In this document: piece after piece, positions 1-10,599 of the stretch | How positions within the stretch are numbered: the first letter of the stretch is position 1 | How the letters are laid out: each line of letters starts with the position of its first letter | Origin: Lucinisca nassula | Taxonomy: Eukaryota > Mollusca > Bivalvia > Lucinida > Lucinidae | Reading direction: 5' to 3' | DNA length: 64,000 bases | Assembly (NCBI GenBank): GCA_963580285.1 | Contig: OY757020.1 | Span: 95,359,497 to 95,423,496 of the forward strand | Notes under the pieces: model-generated | What the model saw: the letters and a program-made list of their open reading frames with translations, nothing else | What the model was told of the DNA's origin: nothing | The model's database searches: none | Translations under genes and position numbers: made by a program

Positions 1-101
1 GCAGTAATGTGAACTTTTGCCTGGGGAATCAAGAATGAGCTCGGAACAACCATGGTAATCAAGTTGTGGGTATTTGTTTTCGGAGTTCTTGAATATCACC
101 A

Positions 102-325
102 TTAAGGGGAATGGGCACACCCGATAAACTTGTCCGCAATTGTTTCAAAGGGAGACAACTTTCGAGGCTTCCTGTTTGCTTTTCTATGAGCCCTATCACA
201 CTGAAAAAGGGGTCTACTCTTAAAAGAAAGAATTCTTTCCTTTAAGATTTGACCCCTAATGGCATGGGAGACAAAAATACTTTTGCAGAAGTTTTCTCCC
301 TTGAAGGTGTTCCCATTCCCCTTAA
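102..325. repeat. MITE family P, copy 1, TTAA-flanked
   Basis: A palindromic element bounded by TTAA at each end, with inverted ends GGGGAATGGG...CCCATTCCCC. The centre is an inverted repeat around AAGAATTCTTTC. A second copy lies at 52833-53074 with the same ends, so this is a dispersed non-autonomous DNA transposon. A TTAA target suggests a piggyBac- or Kolobok-type transposase (inference). Confidence 0.6.
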
Positions 326-367
326 CCCCTCCCATCTTGAGCTTAGGACTCGTTTCACAGTTGTTTC

Positions 368-775
368 AATTGAGGTTTTGCGTCCCCGTCAACACTATTT
401 AGGTCATCATGGAGATGTTGCTTCCAGTTTTTGTGGGTTTGTTACCCGACATTGAGATGAAATGACTTCTCAAGCCCTGCCACCCAATGAAACCAATAGG
501 GTTTATATGCATGACCTCCTGAATAGACGTTGCTTCCAGTTTTTGTGGGTCTGTTACCCGACATTGAGATGAAATGACATCTCAAGCCCTGCCGCCCAAT
601 GAAACCAATAGGGTTTATATGCACGGACGGCCCGACTCGCACCACTTTATCTGACAGGCTTAGACCTTCCAAACGTTTTTTTTTTTTTTTTTTTTTGGAA
701 TAGCTTCAGCTCTGCTTGGACGCACTATGCGGCCCAGTCTATTTTTCCCAGCCCCGATGGGCGAGGACCCGAACT
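368..775 (-). mobile_element. SINE-like family S, rearranged copy
   Basis: Reverse-strand copy of the most abundant short repeat here (about 18 copies). Hallmarks on the + strand are CGTCCCCGTCAACACTAT, TTACCCGACATTGAGATGAA, CCCAATGAAACCAATAGGG and an end near AGCCCCGATGGGCG. This copy has an internal duplication of its middle (about 420-500 and 530-610) and a T20 tract at about 677-696. Confidence 0.7.
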
Positions 776-871
776 CGTTTTTGATTCCCCCAGGCAAACT
801 TTCACATAACTGCAGATATTGACATATTTCGGATACTTAAGCGAGAATTTTCATTGTTTATTTTAAAAATC

Positions 872-935
872 TATGTTGTGTGTACTCATTAGAATCGCCT
901 CATTGAGGCGATTCTATTGAGTTCACACAGCATAC
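872..935. repeat. Family H hairpin, short variant
   Basis: A perfect stem around AATCGCCTCATTGAGGCGATT with arms reading TGTGTGTACTC and GAGTTCACACA. This is the variant of family H that carries ATCGCC instead of ACCGCC. Flanking H sequence is not recognisable. Confidence 0.55.
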
Positions 936-1029
936 CTTTATTTCAAAGAAAATCGAAAAAAAAATATCCCCAAACTTTCGGACGATTCTTTAACCCGTAG
1001 ACGCCTAGCGTCCCTTTTGTGGGACATAA

Positions 1030-1096
1030 GCAAACAGTGAAGACACATATCAGACGCCGCGTTTTGCGGCGTCTGATCTGGGTCTACACTGTTTGC
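1030..1096. repeat. GCAAACAGTG hairpin (J/K-type core)
   Basis: Inverted repeat GCAAACAGTG...CACTGTTTGC enclosing a second stem, CAGACGCCGC/GCGGCGTCTG. The same hairpin forms the centre of the J, K and G repeats at 37.8, 43.2, 45.4 and 47.3 kb. Here it stands almost alone. Confidence 0.6.
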
Positions 1097-1439
1097 TCAA
1101 TATTTTTTTTATATAAAATTTACCATAATCAGAACATACCTGCCACTCCTATTCTTAGAAATGGGCCACTCCAAACTTATGAGGTGGAAGATTATATTGT
1201 TATATATGGGCTAACTCCATATGACCTTAGTTGTTGGCGGGACATAAAACCCAAACACACACCTCGACTTCACGCTATGATTAACCCTCAGTAACTCAAA
1301 CTATCTCTGTCTTGAACATTGTAATAGGCTCATCAGTGTTCGAGCCTTTGAAAGTTTGACTGTAATCCCAGCCAGCACAAAAAGAGGGCCAACATCTGGC
1401 CGACGGGGATATAACTATGACACGCCGTATCGCTGTCGG

Positions 1440-1735
1440 CCCCATTACGATAACACACCCGTTTGACATAGTGAATTCTTTCATATCCCAAAATGGCTAC
1501 TTTCCCCGATGAAATTTGTTGTATGTTTTCTTTTTCATACTCCAAAACATAGGTTGTGGGCGCTCGTTAGAACCGCCTCATTGAGGCGGTTCTAACGAGT
1601 ATCCACTACCTATGTTTTAGGGCAGAAATAAGCAATAAAATGTATACCCCCGTAAACCCCAGTTTTCTCTATATACTCGTAAAGCGGTGTTTAGAGGGGT
1701 GTTCATTTTACGGACTTGTTGGCGTGATGTGACGT
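1440..1735. mobile_element. Family H palindromic MITE
   Basis: Full-length style copy. CCCATTACGATAACACACC at the left, a long central hairpin with core AACCGCCTCATTGAGGCGG, and a right flank with CCCCAGTTTTCTCTATATA. The hairpin arms end in the ACCTATGTTTT motif. It has no coding capacity. The segment 1290-1370 to its left resembles one end of the TA-flanked element at 49700-50046. Confidence 0.65.
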
Positions 1736-1739
1736 TGAC

Positions 1740-2050
1740 CCGACAATCTTTGCTGGCTGGGAGATGTTTATTTCGACATTCGACCGAGAGGTTAACGACC
1801 AAATGAGGTGCACCGATTTAATTTGAGTATTGAAAACGTCAGAATTTTTCACGAGTGTGAAACATATTCTATAACCTGTTTTCAACACTCGTAATGAAAC
1901 ATGTAAACTTTGTTGTTTGCCGGAATAAGTAAATATTCTATATTAAGATCAGTCCCCAGGTATTAGACTTCCTGCCTTGCCGTGGCCCTGGGGGTTCAAT
2001 TCCCACTGGGCACATTGCTGCTGTGGTCTTTGTGCCCACTGGGAAGAGCT
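1740..2050. other. No gene recognised; possible SINE head
   Basis: Nothing convincing except GGGTTCAATTCCC near 1990, which resembles a tRNA B box and precedes the family S copy. It may be the head of another SINE or a coincidence. Confidence 0.3.
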
Positions 2051-2058
2051 GAAGGAAG

Positions 2059-2343
2059 TGAGGCCCCGCCCATCGGGGCTTGAAGAAATATATGGGCTGC
2101 ATGATGCTTTCGCGCAGAGCTGAAACCTGCTGGTAAACCGCTTAGAGGATCTAAGTCTGCCCAGGCAAAGCGGTGCAAGTCGGCCCGTCCATGCTTATAA
2201 ACCATATTGGGTTCATTGGTCTTGAGATATCATTTCATCTCAAGGTCGGGTAAGGGTCGCACAGAATTGGAAGCAACGTCTCCAAAATGACCTTTACAGT
2301 GCTGACGGGGACGTTAAACCTCAAATCAAACAAACAAACAAAT
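2059..2343 (+). mobile_element. SINE-like family S, near full-length
   Basis: Plus-strand copy running from the GCCCATCGGGGCTTGAAGAA head through GGGCTGCATGATGC and CTTATAAACC to the 3' end GGGGACGTTAAACCTCAAAT followed by (CAAA)n. The simple A-rich tail marks the 3' end of a retroposed element. No coding potential. Confidence 0.75.
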
Positions 2344-2509
2344 ATCAAGATCAGACAAACAAACAAAAAAGGGGTTGCCACAGTGAATATAACTTTTCAA
2401 ATATTGAAGGATTTCATTTTTTTTACATATCTGAATTTATTATCACTTTTATTTATTTAAGATATATAATCACTGCTTTCTCTGCTGGTATAAATCGAAG
2501 AATAAATTA

Positions 2510-2577
2510 TTTGTCCTGCTCATAATTTATAAATACCAACAACTGTTGGCATTTTGATATTTATGACCAGGGCAAGT
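2510..2577. repeat. Palindrome family W
   Basis: Imperfect inverted repeat TTTGTCCTGCTCAT...ATGACCAGGGCAAG with centre CCAACAACTGTTGG. A cleaner copy lies at 11438-11511. Confidence 0.55.
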
Positions 2578-2689
2578 CATGCTCATTTTAGTTGAGCTAC
2601 AGGATGTAATAACGTCGGAAGAAAATTAAAAAACAGCACAATCTTACTAAAGCACATCACACACAGTATTAACTATATTTAAATACATT

Positions 2690-3060
2690 TATCATATGAC
2701 GTCGCGTCGGAGAGTGTAAAAACGCCATTATTACATTTTCAGTAGCGATTTACTGAGATTTCTCAATGAATTATAAATCTATAATTCACAGTGTGAATTA
2801 TTTCATTTCGAACGTCAAACAAACAAACAAATCCGTTACTATGTCTAAGATGCTCTCGTTAGAAACGTCTGGAAGAGGCAATATCCCAGCCAGCAAGAAT
2901 GTCGGGCCAACGTCGGGTACGATTGCTGTCGGCCCGATGTTGGCCAAACGTTGGCCGTTGTTTGTGCTAGCTGGGATGTTAACGAGTACCCACAATATTT
3001 GAGAACAGAAATAAGAAAATAATGTTACTCTTGAAAATCCTGTAACATGTGTATGGTTTA
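2690..3060. repeat. Mosaic of repeat fragments, including a split H hairpin
   Basis: Contains a segment like that at 31320-31400 (ACATTTTCAGTAG.GATT). An H-type hairpin (CTCGTTAGAA...TAACGAGTACCCACAA) has its stem interrupted by an insert of about 100 bp with ends TCCCAGCCAGCA/TGCTAGCTGGGA. This suggests one small MITE landed inside another. Confidence 0.45.
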
Positions 3061-3126
3061 TATGGGTGTTGTTAACGCGTTAATTTAACATTATGCTTCA
3101 AGGGATGGGTAGGACTGGGAACATTT

Positions 3127-3400
3127 TGTTTGTTTGATTTGAGGTTTAACGTCCCCGTCAACACTATTTAGGTTATTGTGGGACTTTTACCCGACATTGA
3201 GATGAAATTACATCTCAATCCCTGTCGCCCAATGAAACCAATAGGGTTTATAAGCATGGACGGGTCGATTCGCAGCAACTTTCCTGGGCAGGCTTAGACG
3301 TTCTAAGTGGATTACCGGTACTCATATGCGATCGGTATCAGCTCTGCGGGGAAGTATCGTGCAGCCCAATCTATTTCCCCAAGCCCCGATGGGCGGGGAC
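3127..3400 (-). mobile_element. SINE-like family S
   Basis: Reverse-strand copy with (TTTG)n tail at the left, GAGGTTTAACGTCCCCGTC, CCAATGAAACCAATAGGG and the AGCCCCGATGGGCGGGG head at the right. It lacks about 20 bp after TTTAGGTTATT. Confidence 0.75.
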
Positions 3401-3479
3401 GGAGGACTATGAACAATATGAGCCGTATGACTCCATCACGATAACATATCCATGTGAAGCATAACCATTTTTTTCCTAT

Positions 3480-3742
3480 CTCCATCACGAAAACACGCCT
3501 ATATAATTTTGACCCACTTGAATCCCACTTTTATATAGTAAAACTGGGGTTTCCGGGGCATACCTTATTTTTCTTATTTCTGCTGTAAAATATAGATTGT
3601 GGGTTTTGAGGCGGTTCTAACGAGTACCCACAATCTATATTTTGAGCAGAAATAAGAAAAATATCACAATTTTTCCTCATAAAATTTTATTTTTTTCGGC
3701 GATGAAGGTGACAATGCATTTGTATAGGCGTGTTTGCGTAAT
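3480..3742. mobile_element. Family H palindromic MITE
   Basis: Inverted ends CACGAAAACACGCCTATA and TATAGGCGTGTTTGCGTAAT bound a copy with an incomplete central hairpin (one GAGGCGGTTCTAAC arm retained). AGAAATAAGAAAAAT flanks the stem. The nearly identical copy at 15722-15999 keeps both arms. Confidence 0.65.
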
Positions 3743-3954
3743 GCAAAAACGGACATTTTTTCTGATGAAAAGTTGTGATATTTTTCTTATTTTTACTCAA
3801 AACGAGAATCCCACAACTTATGTAAAAAAAATATGTACACCGCCGTAAACCCACTTTTCTCTATATAAAGGAAGGTGTTACCATGACATTGCAATTTTGT
3901 TTTGATAAGCCGTAAAATAAAATAGCTATGTGTCCGCTAACATGCTGAAAAAAT

Positions 3955-4690
3955 TTTGGTCGGTAGGTAGGAGAATTTTTTTTATTATTTTATTTTTTTC
4001 TCCCGAAAAAAAAAGGGTCGGGCCTGTATTTTTTATGTGTTTTTGTTTTTGTACACGTGTTTTATTAATAAAATTCTCATGTTGGGACTTGTACTGTATA
4101 CCATAATTCATATTAGATGCTCAAAAATGTCAGCTCTGTATTTTGGAAGGTACTAAATGCCAAAAATTACAAAAATGTACTTAAAATCCGAAATTACTAT
4201 GCGAAAACGCAAAGATGACAATGGGTAGGGTCGGAAATTGAAAGTGGTAGGATAAGTGTTTTAATTTTTATTTTGTTCTTTTATTGATAAAAATAGTAAG
4301 GGTCGGAAGCAGGGTCGGTCGGGTTACCGGAAACACGGCTATTTTTTTTTTTTTTTTTTTTTTAATTTGGTCGGTAGGTAGGAGAAACTTTTTTTATTAT
4401 TTTATTTTTCTCCCGAAAAAAAAAAAACAGGGTCGGGCCTATGCTCAAAAATATCAGCTCTGTATTTTGGAAGGTACTAAATGCCAAAAAACTACACAAA
4501 TGTACTTAAAACCCGAAAATACTATGCGAAAATGCAAAGACGACACTGGGTAGGGTCGGAAATTGAAAATGGAAGGGCGGTGTTTTATTTTTTATTTTAT
4601 TCTTTTATTGATGAAAATAGTAAAGTCGGTGGGTGAGGGCTCTGAAGCCGGGTCGATCGGGCTACCGGAAACACGGCTATTTTTTTTTTT
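3955..4690. repeat. Two copies of a ~400-bp homopolymer-rich repeat
   Basis: TTGGTCGGTAGGTAGGAGAA starts unit 1 (about 3955) and unit 2 (about 4369). Both carry CTCCCGAAAAAA, AATACAGAGCTGA-type sequence, GGTAGGGTCGGAAATTGAAA and a GGCTATTTTTTTT junction. No coding potential. Confidence 0.6.
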
Positions 4691-4931
4691 AGGTCTGAAG
4701 AAATCGATATTACAGTGAAAGACTGTGACCCCTCAGGGAAAAAGGCACCTTATGGATGTCGGAAAGCGCTAACTTTTGAACCAAACATAATTCGGGTATA
4801 TAATTTTGTAGGGAATGTTAGACACTAGACTGATTTTTATGGCGATACATAAGCAAACCATCTAAATTGCATAAAAAGGGACATGCAAAAATAAATCTGA
4901 AATCCTTTTCATAGGCTTCATTTCGAACTTG

Positions 4932-5058
4932 TTTTAACGTCCCCGTCAACACTATAGGTCATTTTGGAGACGTCGCTTCCAATTTTCTGGGAATTTTACC
5001 CGACACTGAGATGAAATGACACCTCAAGTCCTGTTGCCCAATGAAACCAATAGGATTT
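4932..5058 (-). mobile_element. SINE-like family S, 3' fragment
   Basis: Contains only the part from TTAACGTCCCCGTCAACACT to CCCAATGAAACCAATAGG. The head half is missing. Confidence 0.65.
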
Positions 5059-5079
5059 AGCTTCATTTCGAAGAGTGTA

Positions 5080-5440
5080 ACAAACTATTTCGCAGCTGTA
5101 AGTAGACGCTACGCGCTCGTGATTTGATCTACTTTACAACCGACCTCCAAACTCAATAAATCACGGCACTAGAGCTGATCAATTTCGATTCTAACACACT
5201 GAAATTCGACGAAAATGCTATTGATTCCTTCAGATCCTCCCTATCTTAAGGAATCCAGCCAGTATATCTGACTGTATCGCATGCTTTTACCTGTTTTCAT
5301 AAAAAAAAAGAAACGACGTTACACCACCTTACGTCAAGGTAACAACGAATGACGCCATGAAACTGGATATAAAGGTGGCTCTTCGCGTCGCATTCTTACG
5401 CCAAATTATTTATCACCCAATATATCACTAGATTTTACTA
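5080..5440. repeat. Repeat family V, copy 1
   Basis: Holds TACGCGCTCGTGATTTGATC, ACTAGAGCT, TTTCGATTCTAACA and AATGACGCCATGAA. The same sequence, interrupted by a LINE, lies at 8595-8745 plus 10575-10800, which shows that V is dispersed. No frame of interest. Confidence 0.5.
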
Positions 5441-5635
5441 CTGGCTAGATAGGCGACCAGTGTTAGAATCTTCTTTATGATCACAAAACTCGTTATAAAA
5501 ACAATTTCAATCATATGAACCCTTAGCTCAAGGCTTGGCATCGGTTCCGCCGGCGTTGGCGTCCCTTGGGTTGGAAACGCCCATATCGAATCCGAAGTCA
5601 TATGAGTTATTCCAAGTAACAAATGACTATGTTAT

Positions 5636-5694
5636 AGACATATGTTAGTATCGCCTCACCGAGGCGATTCTAACAAATATCTATAACATTTGTT
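5636..5694. repeat. Family H hairpin, short variant
   Basis: Stem ATGTTAGTATCGCCTCACC/GAGGCGATTCTAACA with outer arms ATAGACATATG and ATATCTATAAC. The flanks are not H-like. Confidence 0.5.
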
Positions 5695-5867
5695 TCTGGG
5701 AGTAATGAAGGGGAAAAGGTTCTTTATTACCGTTCAAACATCTAACTGGGATTCTTTATAACGGAAAATTCTTTAAAAAGGGCACAGTATTAGGGAACAA
5801 ATACTGTCGTTATAACGAGGGTATTCTGTATGGGGCGCCGTTTTACTATTTATTCCCTTTTTATAGA

Positions 5868-6212
5868 TATCCATAATTCGAATTATGGATATTCATAATT
5901 ATTTATGGATATCAATTATTATTTATGGATATCATTATTTATATCCATAATTCGAATTAATGATATCCATAATTCGAATAATGGATATCCATAAATAGAT
6001 CTGAATTATGGATATCCATGAATCGAATTATGGATATCCATTATTCGATTTATGGATATCTATAATACGAAGGATGGACATCCATTATTCGGCTGATTTA
6101 TGGATATCATTAATTATCATTAATTCGAATTATGGATGTAATATCCATAATTCGATTTATTGCTATCATTAATTCAGATCGATTTATGGATATCCATAAT
6201 TCGTCTTTGCAA
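5868..6212. repeat. Palindromic AT-rich minisatellite
   Basis: About fifteen irregular repeats of self-complementary words: TTATGGATATCCATAA, ATTCGAATTATGG and GGATATC. The tract is its own reverse complement at many scales and could extrude as cruciforms. No ORF crosses it. Confidence 0.75.
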
Positions 6213-6377
6213 ATAAATACAATAAATACTCGTAACAAGAAATGTTTTAGAGGAAAACAATATCCCCAACCATAAATATATCTTAAACACTCAGTTGACT
6301 TTAATAACTAGGTTAAAGTCACCAAAATGTAAGCTGCAAACAAGCCATTTTTGGTCAAAAACTGACAGTTTTCGTGG

Positions 6378-6672
6378 AAGTGTGTGTGTGTGTGTGAATT
6401 CGGGTTTAACGTCGCTTTCAACAATTTTTCAGTCATATCACGACGGTGTCTGGTTGCGACAGGGAGCTCAATGCTCACGTTTATAGTGCTGCCTCACTGA
6501 AGTATCATGTCCCAGACACATTACATGATACCACACCCAGTCACATTATCCTGACACTGGATCGACCAGTCCTAGCTCTACCCCGTAAATTTGAGTGCCA
6601 AACGAAGAGCAGCTAGTACCATTGTTAACGACTTTGGTATGTCGCGGCCCGGGATCGAACCCGAGACCTCTT
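6378..6672 (-). mobile_element. tRNA-derived SINE
   Basis: Reverse-strand copy of the SINE seen complete at 34021-34352. From the left it has a (TG)n tail, GGTTTAACGTCGCTTTCAAC, GACACATTACATGATACC and a B-box complement in CCCGGGATCGAACCCGAG. The A-box half is missing, so it is 5' truncated. Confidence 0.75.
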
Positions 6673-6799
6673 TTTCGTGGAAGCCTGTGACCTTAAAAAA
6701 CAAACAGTCATTAATAAGCTCAGATCACCAGACAAATTTGGAGACTCTAATTAAATATTGTACCGATTTTGACCAACAATCATAAATTCTAAAATGATA

Positions 6800-8510
6800 T
6801 AAGCCAATTTTGGCCCCAAAGGAAAGGTTTCGGGAGACCTTGGCCTTAGGGTGCAGGCACGCCATTTTTGGCCTAAAACTGACATTTTTTTTTTTGGGGG
6901 GGGGGGGGGGTCTGTGACCTTGAAAAAAGGTTAAGATCACCAAAATCTAATCAAATCTGCATTATATTGTAATGATATATTGTGCCAAATTTGAATGACA
7001 TTAATCAATTTTTTATGAGAAATGAAGCAGACAAGTCTTTTTGTCCCCAAAACATCTGTTTTGTGTGTGTGTGTGGTGGGGGGGGGGGGGGGCTGTGACC
7101 TTGAAAAAAGGTTAAGGTCACCAAAATATAATCAAATATGCGTCATGTTGTAATGATATCTTGTACCGAGTTTGACTAAAATGAATCAATTCGTTAATGA
7201 GATAGAGTGCTGACAAGCCATTTTTGGCCCTAAATTGACTGTCTTTGGGGTGCTGTGACCTTGAAAAAGGTCAGGGTCACCAAATCTTATCAAATCTGCG
7301 GTATGTTGTAATGATATGCTGTACCAAGTTTGACGGAATCAATCAATTCGATACTGAGCTAGAGTGCAGACAAGCCATTTTTGGCCCAAAATTGACTGGT
7401 TTGGGGTCTGTTACCTTGAAAATGAGGTCAAGGGCAGCAAAATTTAATCAAATCTGTGGTATGTTGTAGTGATATATTGTACCAAGTTTGACTAAAATTA
7501 ATCGATTTCTTAAGGAGATGGAGTGTAGAAAAGCCATTTTGGGCCCGAAAAATTACTGTTTTGGGGTCACTCTGACCTTGAAAATAGGGCTAAGGTCACC
7601 AAAATTTAAGCAAATCTGCGGTATGATGTAATGATAAATTGTACCAGGTTTACAAAAATTAATCAATTGGTTAATGAGACAGAGTGCAGACAATCCATTT
7701 TTGGCCCAAAATTGACTATTTTTGGTCGCTGTGACCTTGAAAATGAGGCCAAGGTCACCAAAACATAAGCAAATATGCAGTATGTTGTACTGATATATTG
7801 TGTCAAATTTGACTAAAATTTATCGATTCGTTAAGGAGATAGAGTGCAGAAAAGCCATTTTTGCCCAAAAATGACTGTTTTGGGGTCACTGTGACTTTGA
7901 AAATGAGGTAAAGGTCACCAAAATTTAAGCAAATCTGCGGTATGATGTAATGATACAGTGTACCAAAATTGACGAAAATTAATCAATTGGTTAATGAGAC
8001 AGAATGTGACCTTGAAAATGAGGTCAAGGTTACCAATATATAATCAAATATGCGGCGGTATGTTGTATTGATATGTTGTACCAAGTGTGAATATAATTAA
8101 TGAATTGGTTATTGAGATACAGTGCAGACAAGCCATTTTTGGCCCAATGAAAATGAGGTCAAGGTCACCAATATCTAATCAAATCTGCGGTATGTTGTAT
8201 TGATATGTTGTACCAAGTGTGACTAAAATTAATCAATTGGTTAATGAGATAGAGTGCATACAAACCATTTATGGCCCAAAATGACAGTTTTTGGGCCACT
8301 GAGACCTTGAAAATGAGGGCAAGGTCACCAATATCTAATTAAATCTGCGGTATGTTGTATTGATATATTGTACCAAGTTTGACTAAAATTAATCAAATAG
8401 TTAATGAGACAAGCAATTTTTGGTCCAACAAATTACTGTTTTTGGGGCGCTGGGGACCTTGAAAATGAGGTCAAGGTCATCATGACCTGAAGACTGTTTT
8501 CCCTTATCCT
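6800..8510. repeat. ~160-bp tandem array with NR-like half-sites
   Basis: About ten diverged units recur every 155-180 bp. Each has GACAAGCCATTTTTGGCC, TGACCTTGAAAATGAGG, TCAAGGTCACC and ATCTGCGGTATGTTGTA. The shared TGACCTTGA...TCAAGGTCA is an everted pair of extended nuclear-receptor half-sites. Two G-runs (6896-6911 and 7078-7092) fall in unit-equivalent positions. No coding frame. Confidence 0.75.
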
Positions 8511-8594
8511 AGTGATATGTCTGTGCCATTTGGTCAAAATCCATCCATAGGTTCAGGAGATATAATGCTTCAAACAAGCTACAGTTTGGATGCC

Positions 8595-8745
8595 AGTTGT
8601 AAGGTAGATCAAATCACGAGCGCGTAGCGACAAACTGTGATTTAGAAATCAACAAATCACAAACTAGAGCTCCTCTATTTCGATTCTAACAGGCTAAAAA
8701 TCGGCAATAATGCTGTTGTTTCCTTCAAAATCTTACAATTTTTCG
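8595..8745. repeat. Repeat family V, copy 2, left part
   Basis: GATCAAATCACGAGCGCGTAG and TTTCGATTCTAACAGGCT match the copy at 5080-5440. The match stops where LINE sequence begins and resumes at about 10600. Confidence 0.5.
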
Positions 8746-8749
8746 CCAT

Positions 8750-10575
8750 TGTTAAACTGTGCCAAGGGGCTCTGCTGAGTGGTGTCCAGTCTGGCCTGAA
8801 TTTGCTGATTCCTGATTCCTTTCAAAGTAAGGTGCCAGCAATGCCCGACATCGTCATATCAGCAAATGGAGTCTTGAAGCTTTTGACAAGCCTAAATCCC
8901 TCCAAGGCAGCTGGCCCTGATGCTATTAAACCTGTTGTCCTCAAAGAATTAGCCAATGAGGTGGCTCCTATTGTGGCGGCTGTCTTTCAGTTATCACTGG
9001 ACACAGGCACAGTCCCATCTGACTGGAGGAGGGCATTTGTTACTCCCCTATTTGGGAAGGGTGACAGGGCCGGTCCCGCCAACTACCGCCCAATTTCACT
9101 GACATGCATCCTTTGCAAAACGATGGAGCATATAATCGCTTCCAGCTTAACCAGGCACTTCGAGGAACACAACATTTTATATGACCTACAACGCGGCTTC
9201 AGAGAGCGCAGGTCTTGTGGGGCTCGGTTGGTTCAGCTTGTCGAGGACCTTGCCAGATCTCTTACACGGGGCAAACGGACTGATTTGATACTACTAGATT
9301 TTAGTGGGGCCTTCGACAAGGTGAAACACCTGATACTACTTTATAAACTCCAAGTGCATGGTGTGCGGGGTGGGGCCCACGGCTGGATCCAGTCTTTTCC
9401 GATGGGCAGAAGTCAGAGGGTGGTCCTAGAGGGTGAGTGCTCGGGTGGAGTTCCGGTTTCTTCGGGTGTGCCGCAGGGATCAGTTCTCGGCCCTATACTT
9501 TTTCTGTTGTACATGGGCGGCTTGCCTGGCGGTGTGCAGTCGCAGGTTCGCCTGTTCGCCGATGATACTGCGGTGTACTTGACGATTGGCGGCCCAGGTG
9601 GCTCGGCCATCCTGTGGAAAGACTTGGATGCGCTGCAGCAGTGGGAGGCCTTGTGGGACATGGGATTTAATCCTGGTAAGTGTCAAGTACTGCACATAAC
9701 CAGGTCACAAAATCCAGTAGAAACCCAATGCACCATGCACGGCCAAGTTCTGGAATCTGTCCCTACTGCTAGATATCTAGGTGTCGACGTCTCCACCAAT
9801 CTCGGTTTTGATACCCATATTAATAGAATCACTGCCAATGCAAACAAATCCCTAGGCTTCATTAAACGAAATGTTAAATGTAAGCGCCCTGGCGTCCGCG
9901 AGGCGGCGTGCGGGGCAGTGGTGTGGCCTCGGCTCGAGTACGGCTCCACAGTCTGTGGTCCGTGTGCTCGGGCTTGCTCCGGCATTGTTGGGGTGGTGCA
10001 GCGTGGGGCGGCCCGTTGGACCCTAAGCAGTTTCTCATCATATGACAGTGTGGCGGGTGTGTTGTCTCGGCTTGGCTGGGGATCGCTGGACCGGGGGCGG
10101 TCTGGCGCGCGGCTCTGCGTGTTTTGCAGGGTCGTGGGTGGTCTGGTTGCTGTGCCGTTGCCGCCGTGCTTCCAGCAGGTTACAACAAGGACACGTCATG
10201 GCCAGTTCCACCCCCTCGCAATACGTCAGATCCATACCACATACAATTATTATAAATATTCATTCTTCCCCCTAGCAGTTTGGCAATGGAATAAACTTCC
10301 CCCTTGTGTTGTGCTTCTGCCTACACTGACTCAGTTCAGTGTGGCAATCCGGTCACTTGACCACAAACTTCCATGAACACAACAATCCTGTTTTTAACTG
10401 ATTTTAATCTCATCTGTTTTTAACACTTAACACTATCATCTATTTTTTCACATCTCCTATCACACTTTTTAGTCTCACTTTTCATCTGTCATTTATTCTC
10501 ACGACGTGCAATCATCCTGCACGTAATCCTCGCGAGGGGGTGTTGCAGTACAACTAGATAGATAGATAGAAATCC
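8750..10575 (+). mobile_element. 5'-truncated non-LTR retrotransposon (LINE)
   Basis: One LINE insertion consisting of the RT-containing 3' part of ORF2, a ~180-bp 3' UTR and a short (TAGA)n tail at about 10555-10571. There is no endonuclease domain, so reverse transcription stopped early. It splits a copy of repeat V. The simple-sequence tail resembles CR1/Jockey-group elements (inference). Confidence 0.8.
8802..10376 (+). CDS. LINE reverse transcriptase, 5' truncated
   Basis: An open frame of 524 codons, with no ATG at its upstream edge (the first in-frame ATG is about codon 14), consistent with 5' truncation. Domains in order: LNPSKAAGPDAI (RT motif 0/1), PLFGKGDRAGPANYRPISLT, motif A LILLDFSGAFDKV, motif B SSGVPQGSVLGP, and catalytic motif C LFADDT with FADD in place of YADD. 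A C-terminal thumb/connector follows (ARYLGVDVSTNLGF, SLGFIKRNVKCK, PRLEYGSTVCGP). The family copies RNA into DNA at a nicked target. Without endonuclease and 5' promoter this copy cannot be autonomous. GC content is clearly higher than in its surroundings, and the intact frame points to a young insertion. Confidence 0.85.
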   Translation: MLIPDSFQSKVPAMPDIVISANGVLKLLTSLNPSKAAGPDAIKPVVLKELANEVAPIVAAVFQLSLDTGTVPSDWRRAFVTPLFGKGDRAGPANYRPISLTCILCKTMEHIIASSLTRHFEEHNILYDLQRGFRERRSCGARLVQLVEDLARSLTRGKRTDLILLDFSGAFDKVKHLILLYKLQVHGVRGGAHGWIQSFPMGRSQRVVLEGECSGGVPVSSGVPQGSVLGPILFLLYMGGLPGGVQSQVRLFADDTAVYLTIGGPGGSAILWKDLDALQQWEALWDMGFNPGKCQVLHITRSQNPVETQCTMHGQVLESVPTARYLGVDVSTNLGFDTHINRITANANKSLGFIKRNVKCKRPGVREAACGAVVWPRLEYGSTVCGPCARACSGIVGVVQRGAARWTLSSFSSYDSVAGVLSRLGWGSLDRGRSGARLCVFCRVVGGLVAVPLPPCFQQVTTRTRHGQFHPLAIRQIHTTYNYYKYSFFPLAVWQWNKLPPCVVLLPTLTQFSVAIRSLDHKLP

Positions 10576-10599
10576 CGCAAAAATTATCGACTCAGGCTG

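Noticed and set aside
9413..10275. Several 65-100-residue frames antisense or out of frame to the LINE
   Set aside because: They are shadows of the GC-rich RT frame and carry no domains.
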